Part shown: piece after piece, positions 9,012 to 15,137 of the stretch
Position numbering within the stretch: the stretch's first letter is position 1
Layout: every line of letters begins with the position of its first letter
Assembly: GCA_900546445.1 (NCBI GenBank)
Contig: URCV01000044.1
Coordinates: 1-15,788 of the forward strand
DNA: 15,788 bases
DNA from: an uncultured Bacteroidales bacterium
Lineage (GTDB): Bacteria > Bacteroidota > Bacteroidia > Bacteroidales > UBA932
Direction of reading: 5' to 3'
Program-made: the position numbers and the translations under genes
The notes under the pieces: model-generated
The model's database searches: none
Told to the model about the DNA's origin: nothing
The model's input: only the letters and a program-made list of their open reading frames with translations

Positions 9012-9817
9012 AAAGGACATTAAAGTATATATCCATGGCTTTTTGTGCGGCGAGCTTGGCATCTTGCTCTCCGAAGTTGGTCATTCTGCACCTTAACGAT
9101 ACCCATTCCCATCTGGAGCCGGTCCGCGAGACCGAAAGGTATGGTAAAGCGGGTATCATAGAACGGGGCGCGATAGTGGATAGCGTGCGAAATGCCCGTG
9201 GCGAAGATAATGTGCTCTTGCTTCACGCCGGAGACTTCAACCAGGGTACTTCGTATTATACCCAATTCGGAGGCGCACTCGAAGTGGCTGCCGTCAATGC
9301 CCTCCGCTACGACTGCATCGTCCTGGGAAACCACGAGTTCGACAATGGACTCGAAGACCTCGCAGCGAGAGTCAAACAGATAAAGTGTCCAGTGGTATGC
9401 GCTAATGTCGAGTTCGCGGGAACTCCTCTTGAAGGAGAGGTAACTCCTTATGCCATACTCCATAAGGCGGGAAAGAAAATAGGCGTAATAGGCCTTACTT
9501 CCGACTTGGCCTCGAATGTGGCCTATGAGATTTCGTCGCGTCTCGTGCAAGTATCATCCGTGGATGTGACGAACCGCTATGCCGAATATTTGAAAAAACA
9601 GGAAAAATGCGATTTGGTGATACTCCTTTCACACCTCGGATTTTCGAAAGACATAGACCTCGTGAAACATACGAAAGACGTAGACGTGATAATAGGAGGG
9701 CATAGCCATACCTTCATAGACGATATTGAATACCAGCCTAACGCCTGTGGACGTCAGATTCCGATAGTTACGGACGGGTGTTGGGGATTCGAAGTGGGGG
9801 AACTGATAGTAAGATAA
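9008..9817 (+). CDS. Metallophosphatase (5'-nucleotidase N-terminal catalytic domain) lipoprotein
   Basis: This 269-residue lipoprotein is the catalytic half of a UshA-like 5'-nucleotidase, expected to hydrolyse nucleoside 5'-phosphates outside the cytoplasm. The signal peptide ends in lipobox LASC (Cys20). The binuclear metal site is complete: D31 and H33 (DTHSH), D76 (HAGDF), N108 and H109 (GNHEFD), H209 (LSHLG), and H232 and H234 (GGHSH). The protein stops right after the catalytic domain (IVTDGCWGFEVGELIV). The usual C-terminal substrate-binding domain is supplied by the gene just upstream, so the domain order is reversed on the chromosome. The start overlaps the upstream stop by 4 bases (ATGA). 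Its stop codon directly touches the stop codon of the convergent corA-like gene, leaving no intergenic base. Confidence 0.92.
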   Translation: MKRTLKYISMAFCAASLASCSPKLVILHLNDTHSHLEPVRETERYGKAGIIERGAIVDSVRNARGEDNVLLLHAGDFNQGTSYYTQFGGALEVAAVNALRYDCIVLGNHEFDNGLEDLAARVKQIKCPVVCANVEFAGTPLEGEVTPYAILHKAGKKIGVIGLTSDLASNVAYEISSRLVQVSSVDVTNRYAEYLKKQEKCDLVILLSHLGFSKDIDLVKHTKDVDVIIGGHSHTFIDDIEYQPNACGRQIPIVTDGCWGFEVGELIVR

Positions 9818-10765
9818 TTACATCAGTTTCTTCCTCTTGAAATAGAATACTATGCCTGCTGTGGTCACAAGCATCAAGCCTAGTATACCCAGCCAAGCCA
9901 GCGGAACGTCTTCGAACGGAAGATGTACGTTTATTCCGTAAAAACTTGCGATTAGGGTGGCCGGCATAAGCAGCAGCGACAGGAGAGTGAAAATCTTCAT
10001 AATCCTGTTCTGCTCCAAGTTGATGATACCTACGATGGTGTCCTGAAGGTATTCGAGTCTTTCGAAGTTAAAGTTTATGTGGCTGATAAGGGAGGTGATA
10101 TCCTGGAGGATGATGGAAAATCTCTTATCCAGCGAATCCGGGAACAAATCGCTCTTCAGGATGTTTCCGAGGATTCTCTGTTTGTCCACCACATTCTCCC
10201 TGACTATCATCGCGTTCTCTTGTAGCTGATTGATGTCCAGAAGGAACTCTTCGTTAATGTCTTCCATCTGGTTAATTCTCTTGCTAAACTGCGAAGTCTC
10301 CTGTGCGATAAGCTCCACGATGTCGGCATCGAGGTCGACACGCTTGTCCATTATCTCCACGAAGATGGAAAAACCGCTCTTGTAAAGTTCCGGACGCGCC
10401 TGAATCTTATTCGAAAGCAGGTCGAAACTGCGGATAGGAATCTCACGCAGGGTAGTCAATGTGTTAGGAGCCAATATAAAAGACACCGCATCCATACTCA
10501 TCTCCGTGCTGGTAGGTGAGAGGAAGTTGGTATTCGCAAAGATTATCCCGCCGGCCTCGTGGAAGCGAGATGAACTCTCGATCTCCTCCGCTTGTGCGCG
10601 GCTCTGGATTTGTGCGTCGTTAAATGCCTCAGCAGCACGCTTTTCGTCTCCGCTGGGGTCGATAAGGTCTATCCAGAGAACGTCCGCTTTGTTCAGAGTG
10701 GCCAGGTCCTCCAGTCTGTTAGAGAGTAAAATCTCATTTCCGCTTCTATGAAAAATCCTTATCAT
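9818..10765 (-). CDS. CorA/ZntB-family divalent metal transporter with a GIN motif
   Basis: This 315-residue protein belongs to the CorA/ZntB/Mrs2 family of pentameric inner-membrane transporters for Mg2+ or other divalent cations. It has a long cytoplasmic N-terminal part, a helical region (about 140-250) and two C-terminal membrane helices. The first helix ends in MPATLIASFYGIN and the second spans about 290-310, followed by the basic tail KRKK. The selectivity motif is usually YGMN in CorA; here it is YGIN (276-279), the variant known from the zinc transporter ZntB. The substrate is therefore uncertain and I give no gene symbol. It lies 24 nt after mntP on the same strand, and also has its own good -7 box directly before the start codon, so it may be transcribed both with mntP and alone. 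Confidence 0.9.
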   Translation of the reverse strand: MIRIFHRSGNEILLSNRLEDLATLNKADVLWIDLIDPSGDEKRAAEAFNDAQIQSRAQAEEIESSSRFHEAGGIIFANTNFLSPTSTEMSMDAVSFILAPNTLTTLREIPIRSFDLLSNKIQARPELYKSGFSIFVEIMDKRVDLDADIVELIAQETSQFSKRINQMEDINEEFLLDINQLQENAMIVRENVVDKQRILGNILKSDLFPDSLDKRFSIILQDITSLISHINFNFERLEYLQDTIVGIINLEQNRIMKIFTLLSLLLMPATLIASFYGINVHLPFEDVPLAWLGILGLMLVTTAGIVFYFKRKKLM

Positions 10766-10770
10766 CCCTG

Positions 10771-10801
10771 CAAATTTAGAAAAAACTCCTTATAAAACAA
10801 T
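10771..10801 (-). promoter_or_regulatory. Probable promoter of the corA-like gene
   Basis: Read on the minus strand, TAAATTTG (10778-10771) fits the Bacteroidota -7 consensus TAnnTTTG exactly. A -33-like ATTG (10801-10798, one mismatch to TTTG) lies 19 nt upstream. Only 5 nt (CAGGG) separate the box from the ATG, so transcription would start at or next to the start codon. The promoter overlaps the end of mntP. Confidence 0.55.
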
Positions 10802-11341
10802 ACTTAATCCTATCCCAATCAACACCACGCCTCCGATACACTCTGCCCATCGTCCGGCTTTTCGGGCCAATTTGCCTCCGCACAAAATGCCCACCAGCAC
10901 GCTCAGAGCAGTGAAGATGAAAACCGAAACCGCTTGCGGAATCGTTTGGCTCCATCCTTGGCCAGCCAGGGACAGACTGCCTCCGATCACCAGAGCGTCC
11001 ATACTCGTGGCTATTCCGGCCAATGCTATGTTCTTCAGCCCGTTCAAATCGGACTTTTCGCTCTTTTTGCTGAAGAGTGCGCTGTAAATCATACTGCCTC
11101 CCACGTAAACCAGCAATGCCAATGCTTCCCATTTGGCCACTTTGTTTATGAGGCTGGTCAAAACATCACCGCAAGCCCATCCTACGAGCAGAAATGCCGT
11201 CTGGATTATCGCAAAGCAAAGGGCGATTTTTACGATGGTGCCGGCGTCGCGTTTCTTAAGGCCAATGGACGAACATAACGATACGGCGAAGCAGTCTGCA
11301 CATACCGATAAGCCGAAAAGTATGATTTCCACTAACTGCAC
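10790..11341 (-). CDS. mntP: Manganese efflux pump MntP family
   Basis: This 183-residue protein is an inner-membrane exporter of the MntP (formerly YebN/DUF204) family, which removes excess Mn2+ from the cytoplasm. The protein is almost all hydrophobic, with six membrane segments arranged as two related halves. Each half carries the conserved acidic motif: LSVCADCFAVS with D16, and ATSMDALVIG with D115. Between the halves is a short charged loop (KKSEKSDLNG). The start codon is GTG at 11341; the next Met is far inside the protein, and the GTG start gives the N-terminus expected for the family. It begins 6 nt after the recR stop, so it is very likely co-transcribed with recR. No yybP-ykoY manganese riboswitch can be present in such a short gap. 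Confidence 0.92.
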   Translation of the reverse strand: MQLVEIILFGLSVCADCFAVSLCSSIGLKKRDAGTIVKIALCFAIIQTAFLLVGWACGDVLTSLINKVAKWEALALLVYVGGSMIYSALFSKKSEKSDLNGLKNIALAGIATSMDALVIGGSLSLAGQGWSQTIPQAVSVFIFTALSVLVGILCGGKLARKAGRWAECIGGVVLIGIGLSIVL

Positions 11342-11347
11342 AGTCCG

Positions 11348-11959
11348 TTATGGTTTGAAAGGTTGTCTCGAGACTATACTCCGTCCGAGCGTGAGTGAAT
11401 CGGCGTATTCCAAATCGTCGCCGAATCCCAGACCTCGTGCCAGTGTCGTTATCTTAGCGCCCGTAGGCTCAAGTTTTCTATATAGGTAAAACGATGTGGT
11501 TTCACCTTCTACGTCTCCGCTCAGGGCCAATATCACCTCAGTCTGCGGTGATACTCTTTTAAGCAGGGAGTCTATACTCAAATCGCTGGGAGCCACTCCG
11601 TTAATAGGGGAGATGATGCCTCCGAGGACGTGATAGAGGCCGTTGTATTGGCCTGTATTCTCGATGCTCATCACGTCGCGTACGCTCTCTACTACGCAGA
11701 TGATGTTCCTGTCGCGGCGCTTGTCTGCACAGATGCTGCACGTCTGCTCGTCGGAAATCATATTACACTGCTGGCAGTAGTGAATGTCCGTAGAAAGGCT
11801 TGCGATGGCCTTCGATAGGGCTAGAATCTGTCCCTCGTCCTGTTTGAGCAGGTGCAGGGCAAAACGCAACGCGCTACGAGAGCCCACCCCCGGAAGTGAA
11901 CTGATCGCTTCTACCGCATTCTGAAGCACTTTTGAAGGGTAATTCTCGTTTTTATACAT
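11348..11959 (-). CDS. recR: Recombination mediator protein RecR
   Basis: RecR works with RecO (and RecF) to load RecA on single-stranded DNA during gap repair and recombination. The 203-residue protein has the standard layout: helix-hairpin-helix SLPGVGSRSALRFALHL (21-37), a four-cysteine zinc finger (C62, C65, C74, C77), a Toprim domain beginning IICVVES (86-92) with HVLGGIISPINGV and SGDVEGETT, and the C-terminal RGLGFGDDLEYAD segment. A TTG at 11992 in the same frame would add 11 residues, but it lies inside the probable -7 box. The ATG at 11959 gives the usual RecR start (MYKNENYPSK) and is preferred. The gene heads a minus-strand cluster recR-mntP-corA and is divergent from the SGNH hydrolase operon. 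It is a conserved housekeeping gene. Confidence 0.96.
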   Translation of the reverse strand: MYKNENYPSKVLQNAVEAISSLPGVGSRSALRFALHLLKQDEGQILALSKAIASLSTDIHYCQQCNMISDEQTCSICADKRRDRNIICVVESVRDVMSIENTGQYNGLYHVLGGIISPINGVAPSDLSIDSLLKRVSPQTEVILALSGDVEGETTSFYLYRKLEPTGAKITTLARGLGFGDDLEYADSLTLGRSIVSRQPFKP

Positions 11960-11985
11960 TATTAAGGGTTTTTGCGAATGAAAAG

Positions 11986-12016
11986 TTTGCAAAGATAATC
12001 AAATCGGCTAAATTTG
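11986..12016 (+). promoter_or_regulatory. Probable promoter of the SGNH hydrolase operon
   Basis: TTTG (11986-11989), a 19-nt spacer and TAAATTTG (12009-12016) match both Bacteroidota sigma-70-type boxes exactly. The ATG follows only 4 nt after the -7 box (12021), so the mRNA is predicted to have no, or nearly no, leader. Confidence 0.7.
11990..11997 (-). promoter_or_regulatory. Probable -7 box of recR
   Basis: On the minus strand, TATCTTTG fits TAnnTTTG. Transcription would start near 11986 and give a leader of about 26 nt before the recR ATG. No TTTG is found 19-21 nt upstream, so the promoter call rests on one box. It sits directly next to the -33 box of the divergent promoter. Confidence 0.4.
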
Positions 12017-12020
12017 TGTT

Positions 12021-12728
12021 ATGAAAAATCGTATTATTTTATTTTTATCCTTTGTTTTTATTATGGGCTTCTCTTCTTGCACAGTAGGCGTGCGCCCATC
12101 GCAGTCATTGTCCATTTCCAATGCTAATCCTCACACGGCCGACTGGGCCCATACCGAGAGGTATGCTTCGCTTAGGGATACTCTTTCCAAGCATCCGAAG
12201 GTCGTTTTCTACGGAGATAGCATCACCGAAGGCTGGATAGACGACGAATTCTTCAAATCGGTAGACGGTATCCCTATGGGAGTCAGCGGGATGACTACTT
12301 GTCAGCTTTTGTGCCGCTTTAGGGTCGACGTCATAAATCTCCGTCCTAAGTATGTGGCGATTATGTGTGGTACTAACGATATCGCGCAGAATATAGGACC
12401 TATAGAACTCGAGACTGCCGTGGGGAACATCGTGTCTATGTGCGAATTGGCCAAATATAACGGCATCGAGCCTCTCGTGTGCTCGGTGACCCCTTGCTCC
12501 GGATATGCTTGGAGACCGGAACTGGGAAATCCTACGGAGAAGATACGTGCCTTCAATGCGCTGCTCAAGCAGTATTGCGACGAGGCCGGCGTGCAGTACG
12601 TCGATTATTACGGTGCACTGGATAGCGGAGACGGCTCTCTCGCTCCGGAAAATACCAGGGATAAGTGCCATCTTACGATGAAGGCCTATAAGATATTGGA
12701 ATCCGTGATAACTCCGTATCTTAAGTAG
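12021..12728 (+). CDS. SGNH/GDSL-family hydrolase lipoprotein
   Basis: This 235-residue exported lipoprotein (lipobox FSSC, Cys20) is of the SGNH hydrolase superfamily, whose members cleave esters such as acetyl groups on sugars or lysophospholipids. All four blocks are present: GDSIT with nucleophile S67 (block I), the glycine region MGVSG (86-90, block II), GTND with N119 (block III), and D214-K-C-H217 as the acid/base pair (block V). The enzyme should therefore be active, though its substrate cannot be told. The start is the first ATG, just after a strong promoter match. It leads a three-gene operon; the next gene begins 1 nt after the stop. The GH2-like protein two genes downstream suggests a loose link to glycan processing. 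Confidence 0.9.
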   Translation: MKNRIILFLSFVFIMGFSSCTVGVRPSQSLSISNANPHTADWAHTERYASLRDTLSKHPKVVFYGDSITEGWIDDEFFKSVDGIPMGVSGMTTCQLLCRFRVDVINLRPKYVAIMCGTNDIAQNIGPIELETAVGNIVSMCELAKYNGIEPLVCSVTPCSGYAWRPELGNPTEKIRAFNALLKQYCDEAGVQYVDYYGALDSGDGSLAPENTRDKCHLTMKAYKILESVITPYLK

Positions 12729-12729
12729 T

Positions 12730-13302
12730 ATGTTCTTTTCCGTCTTGGAAAGCCTGACTCTCGTATTAGGATTGGCCTATGTGCTCTTGCAAGTGAAGCA
12801 GAGCAGGTGGATGTGGCCGGTGGACATACTCTGTTGCATAGCTGCGGTGATAGTTTTCGCACATCAGAGGCTCTGGGCGTCGATGGGGCTGAATGTCTAT
12901 TATCTCATTATGGGATTCGTGGGCATAGTGGCTTGGAATAAGGATGCGCAGAAGGTGGAAAACGAGCAGATGCGCGTGCGTAAGATGTCGAGAAAGACCC
13001 TGGCAGTTTCGCTGTTGGCTATGGTAGTCAGCGGGATTGGCCTGTATTATGTGCTGAAACTCACCGGCGATGCCTCTCCGGCAGTGGATGCGATAGTCGG
13101 GGCGAGCGGCATAGTGGGTACGGTGTGGCTGGTTCGCACCTATCTGGAAAACTGGATAGTATGGTTATTCTCCGACATAGTCTCGACGCTGCTTTGCCTG
13201 AGCCAGGGACTATATTGGATGATGGCCTTATATTTGGTATATACGATTACGGCCGTAATAGGATGGCGGGAGTGGAGAAGTAAGGCCGTTTATATAGATT
13301 AG
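12730..13302 (+). CDS. pnuC: PnuC-family vitamin-precursor transporter
   Basis: This 190-residue inner-membrane protein is a facilitator of the PnuC family. Members import nicotinamide riboside (PnuC), and relatives carry thiamine (PnuT) or riboflavin (PnuX). Hydrophobic segments fall at about 5-21, 28-44, 52-69, 90-108, 122-137, 142-158 and 160-178, consistent with the seven-helix, SWEET-like fold. The segment YLENWIVWLFSD (138-149) is the family's typical ENW..W motif, and the protein ends in the conserved W..W pair (179, 182). It starts 1 nt after the SGNH hydrolase stop and ends 3 nt before the GH2-like gene. No TPP or FMN riboswitch can fit upstream, which slightly favours nicotinamide riboside. 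Substrate remains unproven. Confidence 0.85.
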   Translation: MFFSVLESLTLVLGLAYVLLQVKQSRWMWPVDILCCIAAVIVFAHQRLWASMGLNVYYLIMGFVGIVAWNKDAQKVENEQMRVRKMSRKTLAVSLLAMVVSGIGLYYVLKLTGDASPAVDAIVGASGIVGTVWLVRTYLENWIVWLFSDIVSTLLCLSQGLYWMMALYLVYTITAVIGWREWRSKAVYID

Positions 13303-13305
13303 TTT

Positions 13306-15048
13306 ATGATTGGATTTCTTTTCGCCCTTCTGGCGGTATTTACATTGAGCCCGAACAAGGCTTCGGTTTACGATATTGGTAATGAAAACTGGCATCTTCA
13401 GTCAGAGGCCTATATGACCGTGAAGGATGGAAAGAAATTGTCTTCCAGAAAGTTCGACGACTACGACTGGATGAATATTAGTTTCCCTTCGACTGTGGTG
13501 GCCGCTTTCGTGGAGGCCAGGGAATGCGCTGAGCCTGTGGCTGGAGAAGAGGATTTCCTGGCGATCCCACATCATCTCGTGCGCGGTGATTTCTGGTATA
13601 GATGTGAGTTCGCCGTTCCGGCCCAAGCCATCAAGGAACATACTTTCCTTAATTTGTCTGGGGTTAATGGCGAGGCTCAGGTTTGGCTTAATGGCCAATT
13701 CGTGGGCAATGTGCCGGATTCCCTGCATCGGGCCCGATTCGATGTGACCGGAATCGTGAAGGGAAAGAACGCATTGGCCATAAAGGTGAAGGCCGATTCC
13801 GATAAGGCAGGCCTCTGTTCTGAGGTGTATTTCTCCTTTACTGGAGACGTATCTCTGGGTGAGCCTTTCGTCGTAACGACGCTGAACCTTCCGGACACTA
13901 CCGAGGCTCGCATAAAGGTGGGCGCCGAGGTTACGAATCACGCCAAATCGCGTAAACGTGTGGTTCTAAGCGGCAAATACGGCTGGATTCCCTTCGAGGT
14001 GACGCGTTACCTGAACCCCGGACAAAGCGAGGTGTTCAGCACTACCCTCGAGATGGAGAATCCGAGGCTTTGGTGGACCAATGCACTTGGCGAGCAGCAC
14101 CTGTACGATGTCGAGATGAAGCTTTATGCAGGGCACGACGAATCGGACAAGACCTTTTTCCGAAGCGCGGTAAGGGAAGTCGCATTTTCGGGCGATTCGC
14201 TTTTCGTGAATGGAGTATACGCGCCCCTTCGCGGGACTTGCGCACCGGGCGGATTGGATAGGTTCGACAGGGTGTCCTCTAAGGAATTAAAGTCCATTGC
14301 GCGGTATTGTAAAGATTTGAATTTTAATGTTTTTGCTACTACTGAAGAGGACGCGCGAAGGCTTTCGTCCTATGCCGACGAATATGGTTTCGTCTTGCTC
14401 GATTCTAATTCGGCTCCGGCGCTAGACTTCGATTACGGCGAACTTTCCGTCTCCCGAGAGCCTGCTTCAGACTTTTATGCTTGTAAAAGAGCGAACGAAT
14501 CGGTTCACGTGCAGTATGTCGACGGAAAGGTGGAGGTGGTGAACCGTACCTTGCACGACCTGAATGACGTAAAGGTAGGCGCGCAATGGTTCGACGTAAG
14601 CGGAAGGGGAGTATCCGAGCAGGTAGCCGTGATAAATGTGAAATCAGGAAGCGTGTCGCAGGCATTTGCTTTCGAAAAGCCGTGCGAGGGCGTGGGCTAT
14701 TTGGAATTGGCCATATACTCGGGAGAAGACTTGCTTTCGGAAAACTTCCATATCGAAGGCAGCGTCCCGGAAGACTATCCTAAGGCTACACTGCGCGTGG
14801 GTGGGGAAGTGAATTCTACGCCGGACGGCTGGAGTATCACTTATCTCATCGAGAATCTGGGCGACGTTCCGGCGCTTATGTTATGTGCGCGAGTGGACGA
14901 CCCGGATGGCGAGGCGGTGCTTCCTGTCTTCTGGTCAGACAACTACATCTCCCTTCTTCCCGGGGAGAAGAAGGTGTTGACGGCGGAAGTGGATAAGGCG
15001 GATTGCCCTCACATTCCGCAAGTGAGCATCACCGGCCTTAATCTTTAA
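13306..15048 (+). CDS. Secreted GH2-like protein lacking most of its catalytic barrel
   Basis: This 580-residue protein resembles GH2 exo-beta-glucosaminidase/beta-mannosidase-type enzymes but is much shorter than the roughly 850-1000 residues usual for them. A signal peptide (hydrophobic 2-14) is followed by the sugar-binding jelly roll (about 25-180; FWYRCEF, LSGVNGEAQVWLNG, FDVTGIVKGKNALAI) and an immunoglobulin-like domain (about 190-290; ENPRLWWTNALGEQHLYDV). Only the first part of the TIM barrel is present (about 296-368; LFVNGVYAPLRG, DLNFNVFATTEEDARRL). The sequence then passes directly to the post-barrel domains (from FYACKRANESVHVQY, 390-404, to WSDNYISLLPGEKK). The barrel strands carrying the acid/base and nucleophile glutamates are missing. 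The frame is continuous, with no sign of a frameshift. It may be a non-catalytic carbohydrate-binding protein. It ends the operon begun at 12021. Confidence 0.85.
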   Translation: MIGFLFALLAVFTLSPNKASVYDIGNENWHLQSEAYMTVKDGKKLSSRKFDDYDWMNISFPSTVVAAFVEARECAEPVAGEEDFLAIPHHLVRGDFWYRCEFAVPAQAIKEHTFLNLSGVNGEAQVWLNGQFVGNVPDSLHRARFDVTGIVKGKNALAIKVKADSDKAGLCSEVYFSFTGDVSLGEPFVVTTLNLPDTTEARIKVGAEVTNHAKSRKRVVLSGKYGWIPFEVTRYLNPGQSEVFSTTLEMENPRLWWTNALGEQHLYDVEMKLYAGHDESDKTFFRSAVREVAFSGDSLFVNGVYAPLRGTCAPGGLDRFDRVSSKELKSIARYCKDLNFNVFATTEEDARRLSSYADEYGFVLLDSNSAPALDFDYGELSVSREPASDFYACKRANESVHVQYVDGKVEVVNRTLHDLNDVKVGAQWFDVSGRGVSEQVAVINVKSGSVSQAFAFEKPCEGVGYLELAIYSGEDLLSENFHIEGSVPEDYPKATLRVGGEVNSTPDGWSITYLIENLGDVPALMLCARVDDPDGEAVLPVFWSDNYISLLPGEKKVLTAEVDKADCPHIPQVSITGLNL

Positions 15049-15078
15049 AATAGCTGATTCGCTTTAGGAGCAGGGAAT

Positions 15079-15124
15079 TACGATGATTTTGGCAATAATT
15101 TGATTTTTTGCCAAAATTATCGTA
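15079..15124. repeat. 16-bp inverted repeat, probable AbiEi operator
   Basis: Left arm TACGATGATTTTGGCA (15079-15094) and right arm TGCCAAAATTATCGTA (15109-15124) are complementary at 15 of 16 positions, with a 14-nt loop. The -33 box lies in the loop and the right arm runs into the -7 box. AbiEi antitoxins are known to repress their own promoters by binding inverted repeats, so this is the likely operator. A transcription terminator of the upstream operon is the alternative, but no T-run follows. Confidence 0.7.
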
Positions 15125-15130
15125 TCTTTG
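15099..15130 (+). promoter_or_regulatory. Probable promoter of the AbiE operon
   Basis: TTTG (15099-15102), a 20-nt spacer and TATCTTTG (15123-15130) match the Bacteroidota -33/-7 consensus exactly. The start codon follows 7 nt after the -7 box, so the transcript should have at most a few leader bases. The promoter is enclosed in the inverted repeat at 15079-15124. Confidence 0.7.
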
Positions 15131-15137
15131 GTGACGT

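Noticed and set aside
9020..9550. 176-codon minus-strand frame opposite the metallophosphatase
   Set aside because: The + strand product has a complete metal site and lipobox; the antisense frame is a shadow.
11960..11992. TTG-initiated 11-residue extension of RecR
   Set aside because: The TTG lies inside the likely -7 box and the ATG at 11959 gives the standard RecR start.
12105..12671. 188-codon minus-strand frame opposite the SGNH hydrolase
   Set aside because: The + strand has all catalytic blocks; the antisense product shows no recognisable features.
13402..13941. 179-codon minus-strand frame opposite the GH2-like gene
   Set aside because: The + strand carries clear GH2 jelly-roll motifs in the same stretch.
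15049..15137. Rho-independent terminator after the GH2-like gene
   Set aside because: The hairpin exists but lacks a T-run, and it coincides precisely with the promoter boxes of the next gene, so an operator is the better reading.
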